Numbered from the stretch's first letter, positions 36,437 to 45,290 are shown. The stretch is DNA of 64,000 bases from Paenibacillus sp. YYML68 (GCF_027923405.1 NZ_BQYI01000001.1:2272501-2336500), one strand, 5' to 3'. The notes: generated from the letters alone by a model not told the origin. A program made the numbers and translations.

Positions 36437-37413
36437 TTACATACCTGGAAGCGATTCGCTCTGCCATGCGAGAAGAGATGGAGCGGGACGAGAACGTATT
36501 CGTACTCGGCGAGGACGTCGGTCCGAAGGGCGGCGTTATGAACGTGACGAAGGGCTTGTACGAGCAGTTCGGCGAGGCTCGAGTGCTCGACACGCCACTT
36601 GCCGAGTCGGCGATAGCGGGCGTTGCGATCGGCGCCGCGATGAACGGGATGCGTCCGATTGCCGAGATGCAGTATGCGGACTTCATCTTCCCGGCGACGA
36701 ATCAGATCGTCAGCGAAGCGGCATTGATCCGCTACCGCTCGAACAACGATTGGCATTGCCCGATCGTCATTCGCGCTCCTTATGGAGCAACCGGAGGCGG
36801 AGCGCTCTACCACTCACAGTGTCCGGAGTCTGTATTCTTCGGCGTGCCGGGTCTTAAGATCGTAGCTCCATCCGATCCGTACGACGCCAAGGGCTTGTTG
36901 AAGGCGGCCGTACGCGATGCGGATCCTGTGCTTTATTTTGAGCATAAGAAGTGTTACTTAAGCATTACGGGCGAGGTGCCGGACGACGATTACATCGTGC
37001 CGATCGGCAAGGCGAAGGTGAAGCGGGAAGGGACCGATATTACGGTCATCTCCTATGGAATTACGGTGCAATATGCGCTGAGAGCTGCTGAGGAGCTGTC
37101 CGAGGAGGAGGGCATCAGCGTGCACGTGCTCGATTTGCGCACACTGCAGCCGCTCGATACGGACGCTGTGCTTGAGGCGGCGGCGAAGACTGGCAAGGTG
37201 CTGATCGTCCATGAAGCGAACAAGACCGGCGGCGTCGGTGGCGAGGTCGCTGCGCTGATCGCGGAGCATCTGCTGTTCGAGCTTGATGCGCCGATTATGC
37301 GTCTATGCGGACCGGACGTGCCCGCTGTCGGGATGAACCCGCCGATGGAGAAGTTTTACTTATTGAACACCGAGAAGATCAAGGACGAGATGCGCAAGCT
37401 CGCCTTGTTCTAA
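36427..37413 (+). CDS. bkdAB: Branched-chain 2-oxoacid dehydrogenase E1 beta
   Basis: 328 residues with GEDVGPKGGVMNVTKGL, DTPLAESAIAGVAIGAAMNG, the PSDPYDAKGLL stretch and VHEANKTGGVGGE near the C-terminus. Pairs with BkdAA. The start lies inside the bkdAA end with GGAGGGAG as RBS. Confidence 0.95.
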   Translation: MAVITYLEAIRSAMREEMERDENVFVLGEDVGPKGGVMNVTKGLYEQFGEARVLDTPLAESAIAGVAIGAAMNGMRPIAEMQYADFIFPATNQIVSEAALIRYRSNNDWHCPIVIRAPYGATGGGALYHSQCPESVFFGVPGLKIVAPSDPYDAKGLLKAAVRDADPVLYFEHKKCYLSITGEVPDDDYIVPIGKAKVKREGTDITVISYGITVQYALRAAEELSEEEGISVHVLDLRTLQPLDTDAVLEAAAKTGKVLIVHEANKTGGVGGEVAALIAEHLLFELDAPIMRLCGPDVPAVGMNPPMEKFYLLNTEKIKDEMRKLALF

Positions 37414-37480
37414 TTCATACACAGGGCGGCTTGGCCTCATGCAGGCTGCAGCCGCTCATGCTTTGGGGGAGGTAGACGAG

Positions 37481-38950
37481 ATGAGCGAGTCAAGGAAGGG
37501 AACGGAGGTACCCGTACCTCATCTTGCGGAAAGTCTGGTGTCGGCTACAGTCGGCAAGTGGCTGAAGCAGCCGGGGGATTACATTGAGCAATACGACGTG
37601 CTGTGCGAGCTGATTACGGATAAGGTGACGGTCGAGATGCCTTCACCGATCGAGGGAACGCTGCTGCAATTGCTCGTGCCGGACGGGGCGACAGCAGCTG
37701 TAGGCGAAGCGCTCTGCCTGATCGAGGAGCCGCAGCGGGCTGCGACAGGCTCAGGCGCGGGTCAGCCGATGTCGTCGACAGTCGCTGTGGCTACTGCTGG
37801 AGCAGAGACGGCAGCTGCAGGACCGATGAGCGCACGTTATTCACCTGCCGTGCTGAAGCTGGCGGCCGAGCATCAGATCTCGCTTGCGGACGTGCGAGGT
37901 ACAGGTATTGGCGGGCGCATTACACGTAAGGACGTGGAGGCGTATGTGGCAGCCGGCGGAGCGAGCCGCAGCGCGTCGACGGGTAGTGCAGTAGATGGTG
38001 GACTGCACGCCGCTTCGGCTGGAGCAGCCGGCGCGAGACAGGCAGCCGCGGCAGGGCGTACAGCGGAGCAGGCCATTACGGGCGGCGAGGCCGATGTATC
38101 CGAGGTGAACCGCAGAGCGGCGCAGCATGCCGCGGAGCAGGGCGTATTCGCAGCTGCGCCACCGAGGGTGGAGGTGCGGACCTCGGGTCTTCATCTGTCG
38201 CAGGTGCCTCAGCTGACGAATGTGGAGGCTGAAGGGCATGAGCTGCACGGCCGCGGCGAATATTTGGTCGACGTGACGCCGATGCGCAACGCCATCGCCA
38301 GACAGATGCGTCAGAGCAAGTCGGAGATTCCTCACGCGTGGACGATGATCGAGGTCGATGTCACGAATCTGGTGCTGCTGCGCAACAAGCTGAAGGGGGA
38401 ATTCCAGAAGCAGGAGGGCGTGAACCTGACGTACTTGGCCTTCGTGCTGAAGGCGGTCGTGAGCGCGATCAAGGATTACCCGATCATGAACTCCGTCTGG
38501 GCTACGGACAAGATTATCGTGAAGCGAGACATTAACATATCGCTCGCAATAGGTACGGAGGACTTCCTGGTTACCCCGGTCATCAAGAAGGCGGATCAGC
38601 TGAACATCGCGGGACTTGCCCGCGAGATCGATCTGCTGACGCGTAAGGCAAGAGCGGGCAAGCTGACGCTCGACGAGATGCAGGGCGGAACATTTACGGT
38701 GAATAATACGGGGTCCTTCGGCTCGATCTTGTCGTATCCGGTCATTAACTATCCGCAGGCGGCGATCTTGTCGCTCGAGTCGATTGTGAAGCGGCCGGTC
38801 GTCATTCAAGATATGATCGCCGTCCGCTCCATGGTCAACCTGTGTCTGTCGCTCGATCACCGCATTCTCGACGGCATCGTCTGCGGACGGTTCCTGCAGC
38901 GCGTCAAGGAAAATCTTGAGGGCTACAATCAGGATACACAGGTATACTAA
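37481..38950 (+). CDS. bkdB: Branched-chain 2-oxoacid dehydrogenase E2 (lipoyl transacylase)
   Basis: 489 residues: one lipoyl domain (Lys in LITDKVTVEMPS near residue 45), a peripheral subunit-binding domain (SPAVLKLAAEHQISLADVRG then GRITRKDVEAY), a long Ala/Gly-rich linker of about 110 residues, and the catalytic domain with DHRILDG near the end. ATG 37481 follows GGGGGAGG; the frame opens at 37439 but that part is not conserved-looking. Confidence 0.94.
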   Translation: MSESRKGTEVPVPHLAESLVSATVGKWLKQPGDYIEQYDVLCELITDKVTVEMPSPIEGTLLQLLVPDGATAAVGEALCLIEEPQRAATGSGAGQPMSSTVAVATAGAETAAAGPMSARYSPAVLKLAAEHQISLADVRGTGIGGRITRKDVEAYVAAGGASRSASTGSAVDGGLHAASAGAAGARQAAAAGRTAEQAITGGEADVSEVNRRAAQHAAEQGVFAAAPPRVEVRTSGLHLSQVPQLTNVEAEGHELHGRGEYLVDVTPMRNAIARQMRQSKSEIPHAWTMIEVDVTNLVLLRNKLKGEFQKQEGVNLTYLAFVLKAVVSAIKDYPIMNSVWATDKIIVKRDINISLAIGTEDFLVTPVIKKADQLNIAGLAREIDLLTRKARAGKLTLDEMQGGTFTVNNTGSFGSILSYPVINYPQAAILSLESIVKRPVVIQDMIAVRSMVNLCLSLDHRILDGIVCGRFLQRVKENLEGYNQDTQVY

Positions 38951-38982
38951 GCTTGTCAGCCGCTTAAGCTGTTAAGAAGCAG

Positions 38983-39078
38983 CTAGATGAAGCTGCCGAT
39001 CGCCATCAGAATCGTGGACAGCACCATGGCGATCAACGTGACGTAGATGACGATTTTGAATATAAGCTTGTTCTGCAA
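38983..39078 (-). CDS. Prli42-like 31-residue membrane protein
   Basis: Small gene in the 208-bp gap between bkdB and the tripeptidase. On the minus strand AAAGGAG precedes TTG 39078 and encodes 31 residues: a basic start (MQNKLIFK) and a single membrane helix (IVIYVTLIAMVLSTILMAIG). The pattern, length and position of the helix match the stressosome-associated miniprotein Prli42 of Listeria and other Firmicutes. Identification rests on recalled family pattern. Confidence 0.65.
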   Translation of the reverse strand: MQNKLIFKIVIYVTLIAMVLSTILMAIGSFI

Positions 39079-39158
39079 GACGTGTCAGCTCCTTTCGATG
39101 GGGGATTACACACTTAATCCTATCATAACTCAATCTTCGTATGGGAGGAAAGAAGTCA

Positions 39159-40289
39159 ATGATCCAGCAGCAGCGTTTGGTTGAGGAATTCATGGAGCTT
39201 GTACAGATTGACAGTGAGACCCGCAGTGAGCAGCGAATCGCCGAGGTGTTGAAGCAGAAGTTCTCCGCGCTCGGACTGACGGTGCAGGAGGACGACTCGA
39301 TGAGCCGCACCGGACACGGCGCGAACAATCTGTTCTTCACGCTGTCGGCCTCGGAGGGAGTGACAGCACCTAAGCTGTTCTTCACCTCGCATATGGATAC
39401 GGTGACGCCGGGCAAGGGCATTAAGCCGCAGCTGGGCGAGGACGGGTACATTCGCAGTGACGGCACGACCATACTCGGCGCGGATGACAAGGCGGGGATT
39501 GCCGCCATGCTGGAGGCGATTCGAGTGCTGAAGGAGCAGCAGCTCGCCCACGGACAGCTGCAATTCGTCATTACCGCGGGAGAAGAGGCAGGACTGAAGG
39601 GTGCTCGGGCGATGGACCCGAAGCTGCTGGATGCCGACTTCGGCTATGCGCTCGATTCGAACGGAGCGATCGGAGATATTGCGGTTGCCGCCCCGACCCA
39701 GGCCAAAATTACGATCACGTTCCTCGGACGCTCCGCCCATGCAGGCGTGAATCCGGAGGACGGCGTCAGCGCCATTACGGTCGCGGCCAAGGCGATCTCG
39801 CGGATGCGGCTCGGCCGCATCGACAAGGAGACGACCGCGAACATCGGCCGCTTCGAAGGTGGCGTCGAGGGCGCGACGAACATCGTCGTCGAGAAGGCGA
39901 GGCTCGAGGCTGAGGCGCGCAGTCTGACGCAGGCTCGCCTTGACGAGCAGGTCGCCGCGATGCGTGAGGCGTGCCAGAGCGTCGCTGACGAGATGGGCGC
40001 GAAGCTCGACTTCCAGAGCGAGATCATCTACCCGGCGTACATGTACGACGACGAGGCGCCGGTCGTGAAGCTGGCGAAGCAGGCGCTGACGAGCATCGGC
40101 TGCACCCCGCGGACGTTCCACTCCGGCGGCGGCAGCGACGCGAACGTGTTCAACGGCTTCGGCGTACCGACCGTGAATCTTGCAGTCGGGTACGTCGACA
40201 TTCACACGACGCAGGAGCGCATTGCCGTCAGCGATCTCGTCAAGACAGCGGAGAGCGTCGTTGCAATCGTCCGTCAAGTTCAGGCTTGA
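39159..40289 (+). CDS. M20 family tripeptidase (PepT/YqjE type)
   Basis: Zinc peptidase of 376 residues. Metal and catalytic motifs are FFTSHMDTVTPGKGI, LGADDKAGIAAML and ITAGEEAGLKGARAMD; the C-terminal GGGSDANVFN and HTTQERI complete the site. A dimerisation domain sits in the middle. Start ATG 39159 matches homologues beginning MIQQERLV and follows GGGAGGA. Divergent from the small membrane gene. Confidence 0.9.
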   Translation: MIQQQRLVEEFMELVQIDSETRSEQRIAEVLKQKFSALGLTVQEDDSMSRTGHGANNLFFTLSASEGVTAPKLFFTSHMDTVTPGKGIKPQLGEDGYIRSDGTTILGADDKAGIAAMLEAIRVLKEQQLAHGQLQFVITAGEEAGLKGARAMDPKLLDADFGYALDSNGAIGDIAVAAPTQAKITITFLGRSAHAGVNPEDGVSAITVAAKAISRMRLGRIDKETTANIGRFEGGVEGATNIVVEKARLEAEARSLTQARLDEQVAAMREACQSVADEMGAKLDFQSEIIYPAYMYDDEAPVVKLAKQALTSIGCTPRTFHSGGGSDANVFNGFGVPTVNLAVGYVDIHTTQERIAVSDLVKTAESVVAIVRQVQA

Positions 40290-40311
40290 CGCTTGCTCCA
40301 TGCACATCCAG

Positions 40312-40345
40312 AAACCGCCGACTGCGTATGCGAGATCGGCGGTTT
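40312..40345. terminator. Bidirectional hairpin between tripeptidase and mciZ-like gene
   Basis: AAACCGCCGA (40312-40321) pairs with TCGGCGGTTT (40336-40345), followed by TGCTATAT. Serves two convergent genes. Confidence 0.6.
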
Positions 40346-40371
40346 TGCTATATACCAACGAGTCCGCTCAT

Positions 40372-40614
40372 CTACTCGGCACGAGGTACAAGCTTAAGCG
40401 CGGCTCGCCTGTGGACTCTCAGACTGTCGGCGGCATAACGGACAGCTGGCTTGCGTAGCGTCATCTTGCCGCTCGGCTCGATGACGCGGCCGCCGAGGAA
40501 TTCGTCGAGCGTCGCATCGCGCCCGGCTTGCTCCAGCTGCTGCTTCAAGTAATGACGAATTTCCCAGCACTTCCCGACAAGACGCAATTGACGATCGGCC
40601 GCATATATTTTCAT
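40372..40614 (-). CDS. mciZ: MciZ-like FtsZ inhibitor, extended
   Basis: 80 residues. The first ~30 (MKIYAADRQLRLVGKCWEIR and on) match MciZ of B. subtilis, a 40-residue mother-cell peptide that caps FtsZ filaments, including the LVGKxWEIR core. The remaining 40 residues (EPSGKMTLRKPAVRYAADSL region) are basic and have no counterpart in the short form. ATG 40614 was chosen because homology begins there. In B. subtilis mciZ also neighbours nudF. A sigma-E-like promoter lies upstream. Confidence 0.75.
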   Translation of the reverse strand: MKIYAADRQLRLVGKCWEIRHYLKQQLEQAGRDATLDEFLGGRVIEPSGKMTLRKPAVRYAADSLRVHRRAALKLVPRAE

Positions 40615-40648
40615 AGAGTTCCACCCGCCTTTCATAGTTTTATAGTAG

Positions 40649-40677
40649 AGCCTATGCGAAGGTGACGGGTCGTATAC
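40649..40677 (-). promoter_or_regulatory. Sigma-E-like promoter for mciZ
   Basis: On the minus strand GTATA (40677-40673), 16 nt, CATAGGCT (40656-40649). The spacing equals that of the spoIIM promoter in this window, and the CATAnnnT core is kept. Confidence 0.5.
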
Positions 40678-40757
40678 CTGTTTATTTGAACTTGAATGGT
40701 ATAGATGAAGTCCGGCTAACGCACACGATCCATGAACATAAGGGAGAGAATAAGACG

Positions 40758-41324
40758 ATGACACGATCCGTTCCAAAAAAATTCGAGGAAGTCACTATAT
40801 CCACGCAGCCGATCTTCCAAGGCAAAATCATCTCATTGCAGGTCGATACGGTCCGCTTGCCCGACGGCGGCGAGGCGACTCGCGAAATCGTGAAGCATCC
40901 GGGAGCTGTCGCGGTGCTGGCGCTCACAGAGGACGATCGGATGATCGTTGTCGAGCAATACCGCAAGCCGCTGGAGAAGAGCCAGGTCGAGATTCCAGCC
41001 GGTAAGCTGGACGGCGCGGAGGACCCGCTGGAGGCGGCCAGACGTGAGCTCGAGGAGGAGACCGGCTACACGTCGGCGTCGATCCGCCACGTCGCTTCCT
41101 TCTATACGTCGCCGGGCTTCGCCGATGAGCTGCTGCATCTGTACGTGGCGGACAAGCTCACGAGCGGCGAGAGCAGACCGGACGAGGACGAGTTCCTCGA
41201 GGCAGAAGCGATCACGCTGGAGGAGGCGCAGACGTACATTCGAGAGCAGCGCATCAGCGATGCGAAGACGATTCTCGCCGTCTATGCGTGGCGGCTGTAC
41301 AAGCTGACCGGCTCGTTCGAGTAG
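40758..41324 (+). CDS. nudF: ADP-ribose pyrophosphatase (Nudix)
   Basis: 188 residues with a complete Nudix box: G in PAGKLDGAEDP, then AARRELEEETGY. The VEQYRKPLEKSQVEIPAG stretch before it is typical for NudF/YqkG. Hydrolyses ADP-ribose. ATG 40758 follows GGGAGAG. Probably co-transcribed with the EndoQ-like gene 8 bp downstream. Confidence 0.92.
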   Translation: MTRSVPKKFEEVTISTQPIFQGKIISLQVDTVRLPDGGEATREIVKHPGAVAVLALTEDDRMIVVEQYRKPLEKSQVEIPAGKLDGAEDPLEAARRELEEETGYTSASIRHVASFYTSPGFADELLHLYVADKLTSGESRPDEDEFLEAEAITLEEAQTYIREQRISDAKTILAVYAWRLYKLTGSFE

Positions 41325-41332
41325 TAGCGACG

Positions 41333-42520
41333 ATGAGCCTGAATACGTATTACGCCGATCTGCACATCCATATCGGACGTACGGAAGCGGGAGCGGCCGT
41401 GAAGATCAGTGCGGCGAACAATTTGACGTTCTACAACATTGCGCGAGAGGCGTCAGAGCGCAAGGGGATGGACATCGTCGGCATCATCGACTGCCATTCG
41501 CCCGGCGTGCAGGAGGAGCTGCTGCATTACTTGCAGCAGGGGGAGATGACAGAGCTGCCAGGAGGCGGCATCCGCTACCGCGAGTCGACGCTCATTCTCG
41601 GCTGCGAGCTGGAGGTACGGGAGCCCGGCATGAATGCCGCGCATGTGCTCGCTTATTTCCCGACGCTGGCCGACATGCAGAGCTTCACCGAATATTTGCG
41701 CCGTTATATGAAAAATGTACAGCTCAGCTCGCAGCGCGTCTACGTGCCAGTGCGAGAGCTGCAGCGGGAGGTCGTGCAGCGTGGCGGCCTGTTCGTCCCG
41801 GCGCACATCTTCACGCCGCATAAGAGCGTGTACGGCAGCTGCTGCGCGCGTATGGACGAGCTGCTTGAGCCGGAGCTGCTCGCAGCGGTGGAGCTCGGGC
41901 TCAGCGCCGATTCGACCATGGCGGGCTACATCAGCGAGCTGGACCGCTATACGTTCCTGACGAATTCGGATGCGCATTCGCTGCCGAAGATCGGCAGAGA
42001 GTACAACAAGCTGCTCCTTACGGAGCCGACGTTCGCCGAGCTTCGCCTTGCCCTCGCCCGTGCCGAAGGGAGGCAGGTGCTCGCCAACTATGGCCTCAAT
42101 CCGCGTCTTGGCAAATACCATCGCACGTACTGCGCGGCCTGCGAATCGATCGTGGACGAGCAAGGGGCGTCTGTCGTCGAGAGGTGCCTCTATTGCGGCA
42201 GCCCGAAGCTGGTGCGCGGAGTCATGGACCGGATCGCCGCGATTGCGGATCGGCAAGAGTCCTTCGTGCCGCCGCACCGTCCGCCGTACATCTACCAGGT
42301 GCCGCTCGAGTATGTGCCCGGACTCGGGCCGAAGACGATGAATCGGCTGCTCGAGCGATTCGGCACCGAGATGAACATGCTCCACCGCGCCTCCTTCGAG
42401 GAGCTGGCCGATACCGCGGGCGAAGCGATCGCCGCGTATCTCATGGCGGCGCGCAGCGGTCAGCTGCAGCTCGAGTCAGGGGGCGGCGGCAAGTACGGCA
42501 AGGTGCGCAGCAGACGGTAG
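41333..42520 (+). CDS. EndoQ-like PHP-domain protein (deaminated-DNA endonuclease family)
   Basis: 395 residues: N-terminal PHP metal site (YYADLHIHIGR, IDCHSPGVQ, GCELEVRE, PAHIFTP, TNSDAHS), a four-cysteine zinc finger (YCAACES ... ERCLYCGS) and C-terminal helix-hairpin-helix (VPGLGPKTMNRLLERFG). This order is that of endonuclease Q, which nicks DNA 5' of uracil, hypoxanthine and abasic sites. No good RBS; coupling to nudF translation is likely. Confidence 0.82.
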   Translation: MSLNTYYADLHIHIGRTEAGAAVKISAANNLTFYNIAREASERKGMDIVGIIDCHSPGVQEELLHYLQQGEMTELPGGGIRYRESTLILGCELEVREPGMNAAHVLAYFPTLADMQSFTEYLRRYMKNVQLSSQRVYVPVRELQREVVQRGGLFVPAHIFTPHKSVYGSCCARMDELLEPELLAAVELGLSADSTMAGYISELDRYTFLTNSDAHSLPKIGREYNKLLLTEPTFAELRLALARAEGRQVLANYGLNPRLGKYHRTYCAACESIVDEQGASVVERCLYCGSPKLVRGVMDRIAAIADRQESFVPPHRPPYIYQVPLEYVPGLGPKTMNRLLERFGTEMNMLHRASFEELADTAGEAIAAYLMAARSGQLQLESGGGGKYGKVRSRR

Positions 42521-42625
42521 CAGGCTCGGCTGTAGGCACAGGCAGGCCAGGCTGCTGGCCGACAAGGTGGTTGACGTCTTTTTTTCGCCACACGGAGACA
42601 GTCTTGCGACTTGAACAAGCCTCCG

Positions 42626-42654
42626 TCATATTCATCCGCTTGTCCGCATACGAT
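42626..42654 (+). promoter_or_regulatory. Sigma-E promoter of spoIIM
   Basis: TCATATT (42626-42632), 14 nt, CATACGAT (42647-42654): seven of seven and seven of eight matches to the sigma-E consensus. About 35 bp before the spoIIM start, agreeing with known mother-cell expression. Confidence 0.8.
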
Positions 42655-42689
42655 CTAGTAGATGGGATATGGACAAGGGGGACTTGACG

Positions 42690-43337
42690 ATGGCGCGCAG
42701 AAGCAGTCTGGATGCATACATGAAGGAGCATATGTCTCTCTATATATTCGTAGGTGTCATCTTCATCACAGGAGTTGTGTTCGGAGCGATTATGGTCAAC
42801 GCGCTGTCCATGGAGCAGAAGGAGGACATCTCCCGCTACCTCGGACATTTCTTCACGCTAGTGAATCAGGGCTCGCTCGATGGTGAGGCGAAGGTGTCGT
42901 TCACGCAGACGCTGACGCTCCATCTGAAGTGGGTGCTGCTGATCTGGCTGCTCGGGATGTCGGTAATCGGTCTGCCGCTGATCTTAATTCTTGATTTCCT
43001 CAAGGGTGTGCTGATCGGCTTCACCGTTGGCTATATGGTCGGGACGCTGTCTTGGAAAGGTCTGATGTTCGCCTTCGTCTCGGTCGTACCGCAAAATCTG
43101 ATCGTCATTCCGGTGCTCATCGTGTGCAGCGTCACCGCCGTCTCGTTCACGATTCATCTGGTGAAAAATCGTTTCATCCAGAAAAAGGGTGCGCTCCTCG
43201 AGCCGCTGCTCCAGTTCTCCGGCATTACAGTCGCCTCGGGAGTGCTGCTCGTCGGCGTGGCGATGTTCGAGGCGTACGTGTCGCCGACGATGATGAAGTG
43301 GGTCACACCGATGCTCGTCACGCTGGGCATAGGCTAA
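42690..43337 (+). CDS. spoIIM: Stage II sporulation protein M
   Basis: 215-residue membrane protein of the DMP engulfment complex (SpoIID-M-P), which remodels septal peptidoglycan. Five hydrophobic segments, including LYIFVGVIFITGVVFGAIM and WVLLIWLLGMSVIGLPL, with the VVPQNLIVIP motif. ATG 42690 follows AAGGGGG. Confidence 0.95.
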   Translation: MARRSSLDAYMKEHMSLYIFVGVIFITGVVFGAIMVNALSMEQKEDISRYLGHFFTLVNQGSLDGEAKVSFTQTLTLHLKWVLLIWLLGMSVIGLPLILILDFLKGVLIGFTVGYMVGTLSWKGLMFAFVSVVPQNLIVIPVLIVCSVTAVSFTIHLVKNRFIQKKGALLEPLLQFSGITVASGVLLVGVAMFEAYVSPTMMKWVTPMLVTLGIG

Positions 43338-43342
43338 AACGT

Positions 43343-43372
43343 TTGACTTTACGCAGGTCCTCCTCCTATAAT
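43343..43372 (+). promoter_or_regulatory. Sigma-A promoter for fur
   Basis: TTGACT (43343-43348), an 18-nt spacer and TATAAT (43367-43372). Transcription would start about 75 bp before fur. Confidence 0.65.
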
Positions 43373-43454
43373 GGTAGCATAACTTGACATTCCCGAATCC
43401 GCGCTTGTGTTAGGCAGCCTGTAGCGGATTGTTGGCAGCCGTAGGGGGAGGAGC

Positions 43455-43907
43455 ATGGAATCTCGGATTGAGAAAATTAAACAGCAGCTGCAGTCGCAAG
43501 GTTACAAGCTGACGCCCCAACGGGAAGCGACCGTTCGCGTGCTTCTGGAGCACGAGGAGGATCATCTGAGCGCCGAGGATGTGTTCATGCTCGTGAAGGA
43601 CAAGGCGCCTGAGATTGGACTAGCTACGGTATATCGGACATTGGAGCTGCTCAGCGAGCTGCATGTTGTGGAGAAAATGAACTTCGGCGACGGTGTCGCC
43701 CGTTACGATCTGCGTAGCGACAGCTCTCATCATCATCATCACCATCTGATTTGCGTGCAGTGCGGCTCGGTCGATGAGATTATGGAAGACTGGCTCGGAG
43801 AGCTCGAGGAGCGGCTTGAGCGCGAGTTCGGCTTTCATGTACTGGATCATCGGCTCGACTTCCAAGGCATTTGCCACCGCTGCAAGGACAAGAACACGAC
43901 CACTTAA
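43455..43907 (+). CDS. fur: Ferric uptake regulator Fur family protein
   Basis: 150 residues: winged helix (YKLTPQREATVRVLLEHEEDHLSAED, then GLATVYRTLELLSE) and C-terminal dimerisation domain with a natural run of six His before LICVQCGS, and structural Cys pairs CVQC and CHRC. The position between spoIIM and xerD equals that of fur in B. subtilis, which supports Fur over PerR or Zur. Confidence 0.9.
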   Translation: MESRIEKIKQQLQSQGYKLTPQREATVRVLLEHEEDHLSAEDVFMLVKDKAPEIGLATVYRTLELLSELHVVEKMNFGDGVARYDLRSDSSHHHHHHLICVQCGSVDEIMEDWLGELEERLEREFGFHVLDHRLDFQGICHRCKDKNTTT

Positions 43908-43914
43908 GCAATCG

Positions 43915-43953
43915 AACCTTCAACTGCACTTCGGACAGGTGAAGGTTTTTTTC
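43915..43953 (+). terminator. Terminator after fur
   Basis: AACCTTCA (43915-43922) pairs with TGAAGGTT (43940-43947), followed by a T run interrupted by one C. Confidence 0.85.
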
Positions 43954-44039
43954 TATCCACTCGACTGCATCGGAGTTCATGTTTTTCGACTAAATGGTAA
44001 ATCCTATACGAAGCAATTCATATACGGGAGGCGACGGAT

Positions 44040-45164
44040 ATGATCATAGGCGTAGCGAAGGAGATTAAAAACAACGAAAATCGCGTGGCTCTCACGCCAG
44101 GCGGTGCGGCAATGCTGTCGGCTGCCGGTCATCAGGTGCTGGTGGAGACGGGCGCAGGGGCAGGCAGCGGCTTCGCCGATGACGACTACGTCAAGGAAGG
44201 CGCGGAGCTGGTACCCACGGCTGCGGAGGTGTGGGGACGCGCGGAGCTGTTGATGAAGGTCAAGGAGCCGCTGCCTGAGGAGTTCGGCTACTTCCGCGAA
44301 GGGCTGACGCTGTTCACGTATCTACATCTGGCGGCTGAGCCGAAGCTGACGCAGGCGCTCGTTCAGTCGAAGATGACGGGCATCGCCTACGAGACGATCC
44401 AGCTGCCGACAGGCGGACTGCCGCTGCTGACGCCGATGAGCGAGGTAGCGGGCCGGATGTCGGTGCAGGTGGGGGCGCAGTTCCTCGAGCAGTTCTACGG
44501 CGGACGCGGTATTCTGCTTGGGGGCGTGCCGGGCGTTCCACCTGCAGATGTGATCATTCTCGGCGGTGGGGTCGTCGGGACGAATGCGGCGAAGATCGCG
44601 CTAGGTATGGGGGCGAACGTCGTGCTCATCGACCGCAGTGCAGACCGTCTGCGTTACCTCGACGATGTGTTCCTGGGACGTATACGGACGCTGATGTCGA
44701 ATCCGTACAATATCGCGAACGCGGTGCAGAAGGCGGATCTTCTCATCGGGGCGGTGCTCATTCCGGGGGCGAAGGCGCCGAAGCTCGTCACCGAGGACAT
44801 GGTGCGGACGATGAAGCCGGGCGCCGTCATTGTCGATGTGGCGGTCGATCAGGGCGGCTCGATCGAGACGATCGATCGCGTCACGACGCACAGCGACCCG
44901 GTCTACTTGAAGCACGGCGTCATCCATTATGCAGTAGCGAATATGCCGGGCGCTGTGCCGCGTACGTCTACGCTTGCGCTGACCAATGTGACGATTACAT
45001 ACGCGCTGGAGCTGGCCAATAAGGGTGTAACTCGCGCTCTGTATGGCAACCCGCCGTTGAAGCTTGGCGTGAATACGTATCAGGGTCATGTGACGCACGC
45101 AGCGGTCGCGGAGGCGGTCGGTCTGCCATTCGCAGGCCTTGATTCCTTGCTGCCGATCAGCTGA
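44040..45164 (+). CDS. ald: Alanine dehydrogenase
   Basis: Reversible NAD-dependent deamination of alanine to pyruvate, 374 residues. Substrate-site [10 protein letters not shown] and [10 protein letters not shown], the NAD fold [22 protein letters not shown], and [13 protein letters not shown] are all in place. Alanine is a germinant and sporulation nutrient, so the enzyme often matters for sporulation. Has its own GGGAGG RBS. Confidence 0.97.
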   Translation: MIIGVAKEIKNNENRVALTPGGAAMLSAAGHQVLVETGAGAGSGFADDDYVKEGAELVPTAAEVWGRAELLMKVKEPLPEEFGYFREGLTLFTYLHLAAEPKLTQALVQSKMTGIAYETIQLPTGGLPLLTPMSEVAGRMSVQVGAQFLEQFYGGRGILLGGVPGVPPADVIILGGGVVGTNAAKIALGMGANVVLIDRSADRLRYLDDVFLGRIRTLMSNPYNIANAVQKADLLIGAVLIPGAKAPKLVTEDMVRTMKPGAVIVDVAVDQGGSIETIDRVTTHSDPVYLKHGVIHYAVANMPGAVPRTSTLALTNVTITYALELANKGVTRALYGNPPLKLGVNTYQGHVTHAAVAEAVGLPFAGLDSLLPIS

Positions 45165-45257
45165 CGCTTGAGGACGACTAACGGATGTAGGCGATCGGGT
45201 TGAGCTTGTAGCTTGTCAACATATTTGCACCATCTGCATCATAGTCTACTCTTAAGA

Positions 45258-45290
45258 GCAGCCTCTCCCATAACGAGGGAGGAGGCTGCA
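45258..45290 (+). other. Hairpin upstream of yqzK
   Basis: GCAGCCTCTCCC pairs with GGGAGGAGGCTGC with one bulged base, just before the AAGGAGG of yqzK. There is no T tract, so it is not a standard terminator. Confidence 0.5.

Noticed and set aside
39156..40358. 400-codon minus-strand frame antisense to the M20 peptidase
   Set aside because: Shadow of a gene with full metal-binding motifs; no RBS at its start.
43729..43746. Run of CAT/CAC codons giving six His in Fur, as an artificial His tag
   Set aside because: Natural His-rich metal site lies at this place in Fur proteins, and surrounding sequence is native.
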